A DNA stretch of 64,000 nt from Microcella daejeonensis (GCF_026625045.1 NZ_CP113089.1:2294001-2358000); one strand, 5' to 3'; positions 7,218 through 16,442 are shown, numbered from the stretch's first letter. The notes: a model not told the origin generated them from the letters alone. A program made the numbers and translations.

Positions 7218-7991
7218 ATGGGATCCGAGTCGGATCGGGGCGCGTCGGAGCGGCTGCTCGCGATCGTCAACGCGGGCACGGGGCTCCTGCTGCTCATCGC
7301 CGCCGTGGTCGCGGCCTCGGTCGGGGCATCCCGTGATCGGCTGCTGCTGCCGGCGGAGGCCTCCTTCGGCGCGGGGGAGGGCGCACCCGTCCGGGTGGTG
7401 CTCGCGCAGGTCGATCTCGTGCTCGCGATCGTCGTCATGCTCGCCTTCGTCGCGCTGCTGCGCTTCGGGTCCTCCCGCCCGGCCGCGCGGGGGGCCTGGC
7501 TCGACGCGGTCGCGCGCGACCGGCACGGGCTTCGCTGGATCGAGCTGTCGCAGCTGAGCGGTATCACGGTGTTCCTCGTCGGGCAGCTCAACGGCATCGC
7601 CGAGATCCCGGCGCTCGTGCTGCTGTACGCGATGGGGGCCGCCGCGCCCCTCATGCTCGTGCTGCACGATCGGCGCGCGGAGCCGGGGAGGCGCGGTCTG
7701 CTCGCCTACTCCTTCGGCACCGCGATCGCGATCGTGCCCTGGGGTGTCATCGCCTTCGCTCAGATCGGCGGCGGCCTGGCCGGGGTCGGGCCGAGCGTCG
7801 GCGTGCGCGTCGTGACGCTGGTGATGCTGGCGCTTGTCTCTCTGCCCTGGGTTCTCATCTGGTTCGCTGCACGGCCTGCACGGGCGGGCGGCAGCATGGC
7901 GCCGCGTGTGGAGTCGATCGCCGTTCTCCTCCTGGCGCTCATCCCGATCGTGTTCGTCGCGCTGACCCTTCTCATCCTCGCCCCCGGCTGA
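7218..7991 (+). CDS. Heliorhodopsin-like 7-TM protein lacking the retinal lysine
   Basis: A 257-residue protein with seven hydrophobic segments. Its arrangement matches heliorhodopsins as I recall them: helix 3 carries [10 protein letters not shown] (RW-x-E; counterion Glu109) followed by GIAEIPAL, helix 5 carries [11 protein letters not shown], and helix 7 follows a loop as [16 protein letters not shown]. In heliorhodopsins helix 7 holds the lysine that binds retinal (pattern LSLVAKS); here the equivalent position is Pro243/Ile244, and there is not one lysine in the whole protein. It therefore cannot carry retinal by a normal Schiff base. A good GGGGAGG ribosome site precedes ATG 7218. It is isolated between tRNA-Met and the cellulase. 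Fold assignment is from motif similarity; function unknown. Confidence 0.7.
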   Translation: MGSESDRGASERLLAIVNAGTGLLLLIAAVVAASVGASRDRLLLPAEASFGAGEGAPVRVVLAQVDLVLAIVVMLAFVALLRFGSSRPAARGAWLDAVARDRHGLRWIELSQLSGITVFLVGQLNGIAEIPALVLLYAMGAAAPLMLVLHDRRAEPGRRGLLAYSFGTAIAIVPWGVIAFAQIGGGLAGVGPSVGVRVVTLVMLALVSLPWVLIWFAARPARAGGSMAPRVESIAVLLLALIPIVFVALTLLILAPG

Positions 7992-8145
7992 ACGGAACAT
8001 TCGGAACCCGAACAGGGGCGATGGACGGTCGCTGCGTCGGCGGGTTACAGTGCTCCCGACCGCTGGGCAGCGGTTGCGCAGAGCCGAATCTCTCTTCCGT
8101 CGAGCACGGCGGGAGCGGGGATCGCGCGGACCGGGGGGATCCGAC

Positions 8146-10005
8146 ATGCACGACTTCCATCGACGTTCCATCACGGCGATCGTCATCGGGGCCGTACTCG
8201 CGGCGACAGCGGTGGTCGTGCCGGCCAGCGCGGCTGCAGGCGAGCCCACCGTTTTGGTGCGGAGCGGAATCGGGACGAGCGCGTCCACGAGCAGCACGCC
8301 CGGCGCGACGCTCGTTCCCGGAGTCGCGCTTCTCTGCGATTGGAACGGCGACGGTCGGTCGACGATCGGCGTCTACCGCCCGGGGGACGGCACGTGGCAC
8401 ATCCGGAACAACCCCGGAGCGGGACCGGTCGAGCGCTCATTCCGGTTCGGACCCGCCGGGTCTGGGCTCGTGCCCGTCTGCGGCGACTGGAATCGCGACC
8501 GCATCGACTCGCCCGGCATCTACCGCCCGAGCGATTCAACCTGGTTCCTGCGCAACAGTGCGTCCGCGGGCAACGCCGACCTGCAGGTGCAGTACGGCTG
8601 GAGCGGCGGGCGGGATCGACCGCTCGTCGGGGACTGGGACGGAGATGGCTTCGATTCACTCGCGATCTATCGCACCACCGACCGCACCTGGCACCTCCAG
8701 GACCAGCTGCGCGCACGGTCCACCGTCACCGTGCTGCGGACGGGTGCTCCGGCGGCGACGGACGCGCTGATCGCGGGGGACTGGGATGGCGACCGACGCG
8801 ATACGCCCGGGTGGGTGACCCCGAGCGGCCAGTGGCACCTGCGCAGCTCGATCGCAGCGGCGTCTGCGCACTTTGCCTTCGTGTGGGGCACTCGTGGTGA
8901 TGCCGCCCTCGTCGGCGATGTCGACGGGAATGGACGGGATGAGCCGGTCCTACGGCGGCCCGCGGCGATCGTCGCACCCACACCCACACCTGCACCCACA
9001 CCTGCACCCACACCTGCACCCACACCTGCACCCACACCTGCACCCACACCCACCCCTGCACCGACGCCTGCACCCACACCCACCCCTGCACCGACGCCTG
9101 CACCCACTCCCGCCCCTGCGCCTACGCCCGCGCCCGCACCGACCCCGGCGAGCGCGCTCTACGTCGACCCGTCGAGTCAGGCCGCTCTCGCGGCGGCGCG
9201 CCTGCGCACCGCCGGACGCACCGCCGACGCCGCGGCGATCGACGTCATCGCGTCCCAGCCGCAGGCGTTCTGGATCGGGGACTGGCAGACCACCGCGCAG
9301 GTGACCACCTACCTGCGCGGCCTGGTCACGGCCTCGCAGGCAGCCGGGAAGACGTTGGCGGTCGTCACCTACGCCATCCCGCTGCGGGACTGCGGCGGCT
9401 ACTCCGCGGGCGGGCTCTCCGAGTCCGCCTACCGGGCCTGGACGGTGGCGGTCGCCGATGCGCTGCGCGGCAGCGGGGCGATCGTGATCGTCGAGCCCGA
9501 CGCCCTCGCGCTGCTCACCAGTCCCGCCTGCGCGAGCGCGGTGTCGACGCGACCCGCTCTCCTGAGGGACGCCGTGCGGACGCTCTCCGCAGCGGGGCTG
9601 CGGGTGTACCTGGACGCCGGCCACTCGAACTGGATCCCCCCGGATCGGATGGCCGCGCTCCTGCAGTCCGCCGGGATCGCCGACGCTCGCGGCTTCGCGA
9701 CCAACGTGTCCAATATGAACGCCACGGCCTCGGAGCGCGCCTACGCGGATCGGGTCTCCGCGCTCGTCGGCGGGAAGGGCTACGTCATCGATGTGTCGCG
9801 CAACGGCCGCGGCTCCGCGGGGGAGTGGTGCAATCCGCTCGGGGCGGCGATCGGCGAGGCGCCCCGTCTCGTGGCCGATGGCGGTCGGCTCGAGGGGCTG
9901 CTGTGGGTCAAGCGGCCGGGGGAGAGCGACGGCACGTGCAACGGCGGGCCGTCGGCGGGCCAGTGGTGGGATGCCGGCGCGCTCGCCCTGGTGCGCAACC
10001 GCTGA
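8146..10005 (+). CDS. Secreted GH6 cellulase with N-terminal FG-GAP-like repeats
   Basis: Exported glycoside hydrolase family 6 enzyme (endoglucanase or cellobiohydrolase), cleaving beta-1,4-glucan with inversion. From ATG 8146 there is a signal peptide (basic MHDFHRR, hydrophobic core, cleavage after ASA near residue 30). Residues ~60-275 hold about five repeats with D-x-D-G-D-G-like calcium loops and TWxLR endings ([40 protein letters not shown]). A Pro/Thr/Ala linker (~275-333) leads to the GH6 domain: [20 protein letters not shown] with the catalytic acid, [23 protein letters not shown] and [13 protein letters not shown]. No cellulose-binding module is visible; the repeats take its usual place. 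The frame extends upstream to 8050, but the signal peptide and a GGGGGGA stretch fix 8146. Confidence 0.9.
   Translation: MHDFHRRSITAIVIGAVLAATAVVVPASAAAGEPTVLVRSGIGTSASTSSTPGATLVPGVALLCDWNGDGRSTIGVYRPGDGTWHIRNNPGAGPVERSFRFGPAGSGLVPVCGDWNRDRIDSPGIYRPSDSTWFLRNSASAGNADLQVQYGWSGGRDRPLVGDWDGDGFDSLAIYRTTDRTWHLQDQLRARSTVTVLRTGAPAATDALIAGDWDGDRRDTPGWVTPSGQWHLRSSIAAASAHFAFVWGTRGDAALVGDVDGNGRDEPVLRRPAAIVAPTPTPAPTPAPTPAPTPAPTPAPTPTPAPTPAPTPTPAPTPAPTPAPAPTPAPAPTPASALYVDPSSQAALAAARLRTAGRTADAAAIDVIASQPQAFWIGDWQTTAQVTTYLRGLVTASQAAGKTLAVVTYAIPLRDCGGYSAGGLSESAYRAWTVAVADALRGSGAIVIVEPDALALLTSPACASAVSTRPALLRDAVRTLSAAGLRVYLDAGHSNWIPPDRMAALLQSAGIADARGFATNVSNMNATASERAYADRVSALVGGKGYVIDVSRNGRGSAGEWCNPLGAAIGEAPRLVADGGRLEGLLWVKRPGESDGTCNGGPSAGQWWDAGALALVRNR
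8975..9145 (+). repeat. Pro/Thr/Ala linker-coding microsatellite-like repeat
   Basis: Tandem 12-base units of the type CACCTGCACCCA, degenerating towards the 3' end, encode a PTPAPT linker between the repeat domain and the GH6 domain. The period is a multiple of three, so copy-number change would lengthen or shorten the linker in frame. Confidence 0.85.
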
Positions 10006-10104
10006 GCCGTTCCGAACGCCGGCGCTCGAGGTCGCTCGACCCCGCTCGCCGACCGCCGCGCGTCGATTCGCCAGGAGCCGCCCCGACTCGACAGGATGGA
10101 CGGC

Positions 10105-10932
10105 ATGAGCAGCGCATCCCCCGCCCCCGCCAGCCCCGCCGAGCGCTACGCGGTCTTCCGCCAGCGGCGCGACCTCGCGGCGGTGCAGCCGCAGGGCCCT
10201 CTCGCCCTCGTCAACACGCAGTGGGTCGACGGCGAGCAGACCATCTGGGGCGTGCCGGGGCGCTGGGCTCCGGCGCCCGAGGGCGGCCTGCTGCTGACGG
10301 CCGAGGCCGCGGACGGGATCCGCGTCGACGATGCGCTCGTGGACGGCACGGTGCGCGTGCGCGGCAAGGACGATGCCGCGCCGAGCGCCATCGTGTTCGA
10401 CGAGCACACGACGGGCTTCGTCATCGCGGGGGAGGGCGGCGCCTACGCCCTGCGCGTCTGGGACGCCGAGAGCGAGGCGATCGCCTCCTTCGGCCGCATC
10501 GACGCCTTCGACTACGACCCGGCCTGGGTGCTGACCGGCACGTTCCGCGAGATCGAGGGCGGCACGACCGTCGGCTTCGAGCACCTCAAGGACGACGGCC
10601 GGACCAGGGACGAGGTCGTCCCCGGCGAGATCCGCTTCACCCACGAGGGCGTCGAGTACGACATCGCGGCCTTCAAGTCGGGTCGCGCGCTGCAGCTCGT
10701 CTTCAGCGACGCCACGGCGGGCGACAGCACGTACTCGGTCGGCCGCTTCCTGTTCCTCGCCCCGAACCCCGACGGCACGATCACCCTCGACTTCAACACC
10801 GCGATCCTGCCGCCGTGCGCCTTCAGCTACAACTTCAACTGCCCGCTCCCGCCGAAGCAGAACCGCTTCCCCTTCGCGATCGAGGCGGGCGAGAAGAACG
10901 TCCTGAAGGCCGACGGCACCCTCCTGCACTGA
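10105..10932 (+). CDS. DUF1684 domain-containing protein
   Basis: A 275-residue soluble protein of the DUF1684 family. Recognisable C-terminal features are YSVGRFLFLAPNPDGTITL, then LDFNTA-PPCAFS with two cysteines (PPCAFSY and FNCPLPP) and the invariant ending QNRFPFAIEAGEK. The N-terminal half forms a beta-rich FHA-like or lectin-like segment by pattern only. No enzymatic motif is evident and the family role is unknown. There are ATGs at 10096 and 10105; the latter has AGGA nine bases upstream and was chosen. It stands alone between the cellulase and the aldehyde regulator. Confidence 0.82.
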   Translation: MSSASPAPASPAERYAVFRQRRDLAAVQPQGPLALVNTQWVDGEQTIWGVPGRWAPAPEGGLLLTAEAADGIRVDDALVDGTVRVRGKDDAAPSAIVFDEHTTGFVIAGEGGAYALRVWDAESEAIASFGRIDAFDYDPAWVLTGTFREIEGGTTVGFEHLKDDGRTRDEVVPGEIRFTHEGVEYDIAAFKSGRALQLVFSDATAGDSTYSVGRFLFLAPNPDGTITLDFNTAILPPCAFSYNFNCPLPPKQNRFPFAIEAGEKNVLKADGTLLH

Positions 10933-10970
10933 TCCGCGTGCGCGTCCGGCGTGCTCGGGGCGCGCGGGGT

Positions 10971-10976
10971 TAGCAT
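10971..10976 (+). promoter_or_regulatory. -10 element TAGCAT before the GAF regulator gene
   Basis: TTAGCAT followed by a short leader of about 36 bases and a GGAGG ribosome site before ATG 11019; a canonical, not leaderless, arrangement. Confidence 0.45.
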
Positions 10977-11018
10977 GTGCTCGCGCCGCCACCGTCGGCT
11001 GCGCGGCGGAGGTGGTGC

Positions 11019-12329
11019 ATGTCGAGCCCGTGGCTGTCATCACCGCCGCCCGAGAACGCCTCGGCCTGGCGCGAGCGGCTCGAGGAGGCCCAGGCCACCG
11101 GGGGTCGTGCCCCGGTGCGGTCGATCGTGCGCGACTCCTGGCGCCGCGCCCGCGATCGGGCCGTCGACCCCGACCGGCTGCCCGGCACGATCGATCTCGA
11201 CGAGGATGCTCTGCGCGAGTACCGCGCGGCGCATCCGCTCGCGAGCGCCGTGCCGATCATCCACCGCCTGCTCATCCGCCACACCTTCGATGCGGGCCTG
11301 ATCATCGCCATCGGCGACCAGTCGGGCCGGCTGCTGTGGATCGACGGCGACCGGGGGCTGCGCCGCCGCGCGGAGAGCATGGCCTTCGTGGAGGGGGCGA
11401 ACTGGTCGGAGGAGGTCGCCGGCACCTCCGCCCCCGGTACCGCTCTCGCTCTCGACCACGGGATCCAGATCCGCGGTGCGGAGCACTACTCGCGCATCGT
11501 CCACCCCTGGAGCTGCACCGCCGTGCCCGTGCACGATCCGGCGAGCGGCCGCATCGTCGGCGTCATCGACATCACGGGCGGCGACGAGGCGGTCGCCCCC
11601 GCGACGCTGCCGCTGCTGGAGGCGACGGTGGCGGCGGTCGAGGCCGAACTGCACGTGCGCCGGCTGGATGCCCTCGCCGAGCGCGAGGAGCGCCCGCGCA
11701 CCCCGGCTCGCGCCGCGGCTCCGCGTCTGGCCGAGCCGAGGCTGCACGTGCTCGGCCGCGAGACCGGATTCCTCGAGGCGCAGGGCGTCGAGCTCGAGCT
11801 CAGCGCCCGGCACGCCGAGATCCTCGCCCTGCTCGCCTGGCACCGCGCCGGCCTCGGCGCCGAGGCGCTCGCGGCCGCCGTCTACGGACGCGATGACGCG
11901 GTCGTCACCCTGCGGGCCGAGATGGTGCGCCTGCGCCGCACCCTCGCGCGCGCGGGTCTCGACGCGCTCGCGCCGCTCTCGCGCCCGTACCGCCTGCCCG
12001 TACCGCTCGCTCTCGACGCGCAGCGGGTGCTCGCCTTCCTCGATCGGGGCGCGCACCGGGTCGCCCTCGGCCACTACGCGGGCCCCGTGCTGCCCGGCTC
12101 GGACGCCCCGGGGGTCGACGCCGTGCGCGCCGAGGTCTCGGCCCGACTGCGCGATGCGATGCTCGCCGACGCGCACGTGGACACGCTCCTCGACTACGCC
12201 CGCAGCGACGAGGCCGCGCTCGATCTGCCCGTGTGGTCGGCGGCGCTGCGCGCGCTGCCGATCGACAGCCCGCGCCGAACCGCCGTCGTCACCCGCATCG
12301 AGGCGATCGAGCGCGAGCTCGGCCGCTGA
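11019..12329 (+). CDS. GAF-domain transcriptional regulator of the aldehyde locus
   Basis: A 436-residue protein related to AcoR-type sensors but without the sigma-54 AAA+ domain, the usual form in actinobacteria. Residues ~20-60 hold SIVRDSWRRARDRAVDPD, common to AcoR N-termini; ~75-220 form a GAF domain (WIDGDRGLRRRAESMAF, NWSEEVAGTSAPGTALAL, HPWSCTAVPVHDPASGRIVGVIDIT). The C-terminal part contains a winged-helix-like segment (ELSARHAEILALLAWHRAGLG with YGRDDAVVTLRAEMVRLRR). The next gene is an aldehyde dehydrogenase with DUF779, a pairing seen repeatedly in this group, so it probably activates them in response to an alcohol or aldehyde. ATG 11019 is preceded by GGAGG. Sensed ligand unknown. 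Confidence 0.82.
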   Translation: MSSPWLSSPPPENASAWRERLEEAQATGGRAPVRSIVRDSWRRARDRAVDPDRLPGTIDLDEDALREYRAAHPLASAVPIIHRLLIRHTFDAGLIIAIGDQSGRLLWIDGDRGLRRRAESMAFVEGANWSEEVAGTSAPGTALALDHGIQIRGAEHYSRIVHPWSCTAVPVHDPASGRIVGVIDITGGDEAVAPATLPLLEATVAAVEAELHVRRLDALAEREERPRTPARAAAPRLAEPRLHVLGRETGFLEAQGVELELSARHAEILALLAWHRAGLGAEALAAAVYGRDDAVVTLRAEMVRLRRTLARAGLDALAPLSRPYRLPVPLALDAQRVLAFLDRGAHRVALGHYAGPVLPGSDAPGVDAVRAEVSARLRDAMLADAHVDTLLDYARSDEAALDLPVWSAALRALPIDSPRRTAVVTRIEAIERELGR

Positions 12330-12349
12330 GCGGGGCGGCAGCGCCCCGC
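12330..12349 (+). terminator. Short GC hairpin after the GAF regulator
   Basis: GCGGGGC at 12330-12336 pairs with GCCCCGC at 12343-12349 around a six-base loop, directly after the stop codon. No T-run follows. Confidence 0.4.
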
Positions 12350-12429
12350 GCGCGCCGGCGCCGCGGCGAAGCAGCGCCGCGCACCTCCGATGCGGCGATG
12401 CGGTGCTGCGCCGTGCCGACGCGCCCGCC

Positions 12430-12459
12430 GCAACTCCGTGCAACCCGGTGCAACCCGCG
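12430..12459 (+). promoter_or_regulatory. Three phased 10-base direct repeats, candidate operator
   Basis: GCAACTCCGT, GCAACCCGGT and GCAACCCGCG follow each other without gaps, so GCAAC recurs once per helical turn. A -10-like TACCGT lies at 12465-12470 and the aldehyde dehydrogenase starts at 12528. The position fits an activator site at or just upstream of -35; the GAF regulator next door is the natural candidate binder. Confidence 0.5.
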
Positions 12460-12527
12460 GCCGCCTACCGTGGCGGCACGCGCGACACCAGCGCGAGCAT
12501 CCCGACACCGTCGTCGCAAGGAGCATC

Positions 12528-14051
12528 ATGACCGTCTACGCCCCTCCCGGTTCGCCCGACTGCAAGGTGCAGTTCAAGTCGCGCTACGAGCACTGGATCG
12601 GGGGTGAGTGGGTGAAGCCCGCCAAGGGCATGTACTTCGAGGACATCTCGCCGGTGAACGGCAAGCCCTTCGCCGAGGTCGCCCGCGGCACGGCGGAGGA
12701 CATCGAGGCCGCGCTCGACGCGGCGCACAAGGCCGCCCCGGCCTGGGGCAGGGCCAGCACGACCGAGCGGGCCGCGGTGCTGAACAGGATCGCCGACGTC
12801 ATCGACGCGAACCTCGAGCTGCTCGCCGTCGCCGAGACCTGGGACAACGGCAAGCCCATCCGCGAGCCCCTCAACGCCGACCTGCCCCTCGCGGCCGATC
12901 ACTTCCGGTACTTCGCCGCCGCGATCCGCGCGCAGGACGGCGACTTCCAGGAGATGGACGGCGACATGACCGCCTACCAGTACCACGAGCCGCTCGGCGT
13001 GGTCGGGCAGATCATCCCGTGGAACTTCCCCATCCTCATGGCGGCGTGGAAGCTCGCTCCCGCGATCGCCGCCGGCAACGCCGTCGTGCTGAAGCCGGCG
13101 GAGCAGACGCCGGTGTCGATCCTCGTGCTCATCGAGCTCATCGGCGACATCCTGCCGCCCGGGGTCATCAACATCGTCAACGGGTTCGGGGTCGAGGCGG
13201 GCAAGCCGCTCGCGAGCAGCAACCGCATCCGCAAGATCGCCTTCACGGGCGAGACCACGACCGGCCGGCTCATCCTGCAGTACTCGAGCGCGAACATCAT
13301 CCCGGCCACGCTCGAGCTCGGCGGCAAGAGCCCCAACGTCTTCTTCGCCGACGTGGCCGACAAGAATGACGCGTTCTACGACAAGGCGCAGGAGGGCTTC
13401 GCGCTCTTCGCCTTCAACCAGGGCGAGGTCTGCACCTGCCCGAGCCGCGCGCTCATCGAGAAGCCGATCTACGACAGCTTCCTGGGGGATGCCGTGGAGC
13501 GCACCCGCGCGGCGGTGCAGGGCAACCCGCTCGACACCGGCACGCAGGTCGGCGCGCAGGCCTCGAACGACCAGCTCGAGAAGATCATGAGCTACATCGA
13601 CATCGGCAAGCAGGAGGGCGCGAAACTGCTGCTCGGCGGCGAGCGCAACGACCTCGGCGGCGACCTGACCGACGGCTACTACGTCACCCCGACGATCTTC
13701 GAGGGCCACAACGGCATGCGGCTGTTCCAGGAGGAGATCTTCGGCCCGGTCGTGGCGGTCACGAGCTTCGACGGCTACGACGACGCCATCTCGATCGCCA
13801 ACGACACCCTCTACGGGCTCGGCGCGGGGGTCTGGTCCCGCAACGGCAACGTCGCCTACCGCGCCGGCCGCGACATCCAGGCCGGTCGCGTCTGGGTGAA
13901 CAACTACCACGCCTACCCGGCGGGGGCGGCGTTCGGCGGCTACAAGAGCTCGGGGATCGGCCGCGAGAACAACAAGCTCGCCCTCTCGCACTACCAGCAG
14001 ACGAAGAACCTGCTCGTGTCGTACAGCGAGAACAAGCTCGGGTTCTTCTGA
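12528..14051 (+). CDS. NAD-dependent aldehyde dehydrogenase (ExaC/AcoD type)
   Basis: Cytoplasmic aldehyde dehydrogenase of 507 residues, oxidising acetaldehyde or similar aldehydes to acids. Visible are [16 protein letters not shown], the adenine-binding FTGETTTGR, the catalytic Glu in [10 protein letters not shown] and the catalytic Cys in [14 protein letters not shown] (the second of the two Cys positions follows closely), plus [13 protein letters not shown] near the end. The ending YSENKLGFF and pairing with DUF779 match the acetaldehyde dehydrogenase II/ExaC group. AAGGAG at 12518-12523 fixes ATG 12528 although the frame is open further upstream. It is preceded by the phased direct repeats and followed by a strong hairpin. 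Confidence 0.93.
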   Translation: MTVYAPPGSPDCKVQFKSRYEHWIGGEWVKPAKGMYFEDISPVNGKPFAEVARGTAEDIEAALDAAHKAAPAWGRASTTERAAVLNRIADVIDANLELLAVAETWDNGKPIREPLNADLPLAADHFRYFAAAIRAQDGDFQEMDGDMTAYQYHEPLGVVGQIIPWNFPILMAAWKLAPAIAAGNAVVLKPAEQTPVSILVLIELIGDILPPGVINIVNGFGVEAGKPLASSNRIRKIAFTGETTTGRLILQYSSANIIPATLELGGKSPNVFFADVADKNDAFYDKAQEGFALFAFNQGEVCTCPSRALIEKPIYDSFLGDAVERTRAAVQGNPLDTGTQVGAQASNDQLEKIMSYIDIGKQEGAKLLLGGERNDLGGDLTDGYYVTPTIFEGHNGMRLFQEEIFGPVVAVTSFDGYDDAISIANDTLYGLGAGVWSRNGNVAYRAGRDIQAGRVWVNNYHAYPAGAAFGGYKSSGIGRENNKLALSHYQQTKNLLVSYSENKLGFF

Positions 14052-14064
14052 TCCCGTGAGCGTC

Positions 14065-14102
14065 GCGGCGGCCGGTCCCGACCTGGTGGGGCCGGCCGCC
14101 GC
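14065..14102 (+). terminator. Strong hairpin between aldehyde dehydrogenase and DUF779
   Basis: GCGGCGGCCGGTCCC (14065-14079) pairs with 14088-14102 over 15 bases with one G-T pair and an eight-base loop. It lacks a T-run. Lying inside an apparent operon, it may reduce read-through to DUF779 or protect the upstream mRNA. Confidence 0.55.
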
Positions 14103-14154
14103 GCACCCCCGCACGACCCGGCCCCCGGGCCGACCGAGGAGATGAGGACCGAGC

Positions 14155-14562
14155 ATGCTGGATTCCGCCGTCACGATCGAGAACGAGACGAGCTCGCGGG
14201 TTGCGTTGAGCGATGCGGCCGTGGCACTGCTGCGCCGGCTGCAGGGCATCCACGGGCCCCTGATGTTCCACCAGTCCGGCGGATGCTGCGACGGCTCCTC
14301 ACCCATGTGCTTCCCCGCGGGCGATTTCATGACCTCGGCGCAGGACGTGCTGCTTGGCCGCTTCGACCTCGCCGAACCGGGCGAGGAGCCGCAGCCGATC
14401 GAGTTCTGGATGAGCAGCGAGCAGTTCGCCTACTGGAGCCACACGCACCTCACGGTCGACGTCGTGCCCGGCCGCGGCAGCGGATTCAGCGTCGAGGCGC
14501 CGGAGGGCGTGCGGTTCCTCATCCGCTCGCGGCTCATGGAGACCGCGGAGCCCTTCGCCTGA
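14155..14562 (+). CDS. DUF779 domain-containing protein
   Basis: A 135-residue protein of the DUF779 family, almost always next to an aldehyde dehydrogenase. It carries the family hallmark MFHQSGGCCDGSSPMC with three cysteines (residues ~39-54), which could bind metal or form a disulfide, and ends in a beta-rich domain with FLIRSRL. AGGA (14145-14148) precedes ATG 14155. The role is not established; by context it may be an accessory or chaperone for the dehydrogenase. Its C-terminal sequence is complete and nothing looks broken. Confidence 0.88.
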   Translation: MLDSAVTIENETSSRVALSDAAVALLRRLQGIHGPLMFHQSGGCCDGSSPMCFPAGDFMTSAQDVLLGRFDLAEPGEEPQPIEFWMSSEQFAYWSHTHLTVDVVPGRGSGFSVEAPEGVRFLIRSRLMETAEPFA

Positions 14563-14690
14563 GCCCGGACCCCCGGCGGACGGACGTGTTTCGGGTCGCC
14601 CGTGCGCCGGTCGTCCGCCCGCGGCTCGGGCGCGCGGGGCGGGCGCGGCGGCGCTCGGCGACGTCGGTGCGGCAGGGCAGACTGGCGGGC

Positions 14691-16349
14691 GTGCATCTCG
14701 CCGTCGACCGCCACCCCGGGGGGATGCTCGTCACCGACCACCGCGGCGGCACCGAGGTCGTCCCGGCCGCCGCCTTCCCCGCCTACGTCGTCGCGCAGGA
14801 GGGCCGCTCCACCCCGCCCCGATGGGTCTGGAGCGACACGGCGCTCTGGTACCCGCCGCTGCTCCGCGCGGGGTTGCGGGTCGAGCGCTGCCACGACCTC
14901 CGCCTCGTCGAGGCCATCATCGCGGGGGCCGAGGGTCGCGCGGTGCGATCGTTCGCGGCGCGACCGCGGGCGGCCCTCGCGATGCCGGAGCGGCAGTCCG
15001 CCGCGCTCTTCGACCTGGAGGCGGAACCGCGCGAGGCGGAGCGGACCCCGCCGGCGGCGGAGCTGCACGCCGAGCAGCTCGCGGCTCTCGCCCGCGCCTC
15101 GACGCGCGCGCCCGGCGCGCTCGCGCTGCTCGCGGCCGCCGAGTCGGCCGGAGCCCTCGCCGCCGCGGAGATGACCTTCACCGGGTTGCCGTGGAGCGCG
15201 GAGGACCACGAACGGCTGCTCGTCGAGGCTCTCGGCCCCCGCCCGGCGGCGGGGGAGCGCCCCGTGCACCTCGCCGCCCTCGCGGCCGAGGTCGAGCGGC
15301 AGCTCGGCGTGCGCCCCGGCTCGCTCGCGATCGACTCGCCGCCTGAGCTCGTGGCCGCGCTGCGCGGCGCCGGCATCGATGTCGCCACGACCCGCTCGTG
15401 GGAGCTGCAGCGGCAGCGGCATCCCGCGATCGCCCCGCTGCTGCAGTACAAGACCCTCAGTCGCCTCATGACGGCGAACGGGTGGAACTGGCTCGACGAG
15501 TGGGTGCGCGACGGGCGGTTCCGGCCGACCTTCGTGCCCGGCGGGGTCGTGACCGGGCGCTGGGCCTCCGACGGCGGGGGAGCGCTGCAGCTGCCGCGGC
15601 AGGTGCGCAGCGCCGTGCGGGCCGACGAGGGCTGGGTGCTCGTCGTAGCCGATGCGGCGCAGCTCGAGCCGCGCATCCTCACCGCGCTCTCGCAGGATGC
15701 GGAGATGGCGCGGGCCGGCGCAGGCGTCGACCTGTACCAGGGCATCGTCGACAGCGGGGCGGTCGACTCCCGCGAGCAGGCGAAGCTCGGCATGCTCGGC
15801 GCGATGTACGGCGGTACGACGGGGCAGAGCGCCCGGGTGCTGCCGCGGCTGCAACGGGTGTTCCCGCGCGCGATCGCCTACGTCGAGGAGGCCGCTCGGG
15901 CCGGAGAGCGCGGGGAGACGGTGCGCACCCGTCTCGGCCGCACCTCGCCCTCGCCCGGCGAGGAGTGGCGCGAGCGGCAGCTGCTCGCCGCGGCCGAGGG
16001 GGCGGGCGAGAGCGAGCGGCGGGATGCCCGCACCGCGGCCCGCGGGCAGGGCCGGTTCACCCGCAACTTCGCGGTGCAGGGCACCGCGGCCGAGTGGGCG
16101 CTCGCGTGGATGGCGGGGGTGCGCCGACGACTCTGGAGCGCCGAGGGCGGGCCGCTCGCCCGGCAGCCGCACCTGGTGTTCTTCCTGCACGACGAGCTGA
16201 TGGTGCACGCTCCGGCGGCCCGCGCCGAGGAGGCCGCGACCGCGCTGCGGGAGGCGGCCGCGGATGCCGGGCGGCTGCTCTTCGGCGACGCGCCGGTGAC
16301 GTTCCCGGTCACGGTCGCGACCGTGCAGCGGTACAGCGAGGCGAAGTAG
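14691..16349 (+). CDS. Bifunctional 3'-5' exonuclease/DNA polymerase, family A-like
   Basis: A 552-residue PolA-related enzyme common in actinobacteria in addition to Pol I. The N-terminal ~300 residues are Ala/Arg-rich and correspond to a degenerate exonuclease-like domain. The polymerase core shows motif A VVADAAQLEPRILTALS (metal-binding Asp), a motif B equivalent REQAKLGMLGAMYGGTTGQS, and motif C FFLHDELMVHA with HDE. QGTAAEWALAWM between B and C also fits the family. A GTG at 14691 (VHLAVDRHPGG) was chosen because homologues begin at this point; the frame itself is open much further upstream but that stretch looks non-coding. Biological role is unclear, possibly repair synthesis. Confidence 0.83.
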   Translation: MHLAVDRHPGGMLVTDHRGGTEVVPAAAFPAYVVAQEGRSTPPRWVWSDTALWYPPLLRAGLRVERCHDLRLVEAIIAGAEGRAVRSFAARPRAALAMPERQSAALFDLEAEPREAERTPPAAELHAEQLAALARASTRAPGALALLAAAESAGALAAAEMTFTGLPWSAEDHERLLVEALGPRPAAGERPVHLAALAAEVERQLGVRPGSLAIDSPPELVAALRGAGIDVATTRSWELQRQRHPAIAPLLQYKTLSRLMTANGWNWLDEWVRDGRFRPTFVPGGVVTGRWASDGGGALQLPRQVRSAVRADEGWVLVVADAAQLEPRILTALSQDAEMARAGAGVDLYQGIVDSGAVDSREQAKLGMLGAMYGGTTGQSARVLPRLQRVFPRAIAYVEEAARAGERGETVRTRLGRTSPSPGEEWRERQLLAAAEGAGESERRDARTAARGQGRFTRNFAVQGTAAEWALAWMAGVRRRLWSAEGGPLARQPHLVFFLHDELMVHAPAARAEEAATALREAAADAGRLLFGDAPVTFPVTVATVQRYSEAK

Positions 16350-16364
16350 CGGCGTCCGCTCGCG

Positions 16365-16442
16365 GCGCCGATCCGCCGCGTCAGCCCGCAGCGCCGACCC
16401 GTCGCGTCAGTCCACGGTGCCGACCAGTCGTGTCAGCCCGCG
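16365..16442. repeat. Three tandem 26-base repeats
   Basis: Units 16365-16390, 16391-16416 and 16417-16442 match at most positions (pattern GYGCCGA-CC-G-CG-GTCAG-CC-C). The last unit includes the padR stop codon, so the end of padR seems to have been duplicated twice into the gap towards the convergent polymerase gene. Confidence 0.75.

Noticed and set aside
8975-9145. Possible CRISPR-like or minisatellite array
   Set aside because: Short 12-base units without spacers, in frame within a secreted protein linker; it codes for PTPAPT.
14563-14690. Extension of the polymerase-like frame upstream to 14142
   Set aside because: It would run over the DUF779 gene in another frame; the homologous N-terminus begins at GTG 14691.
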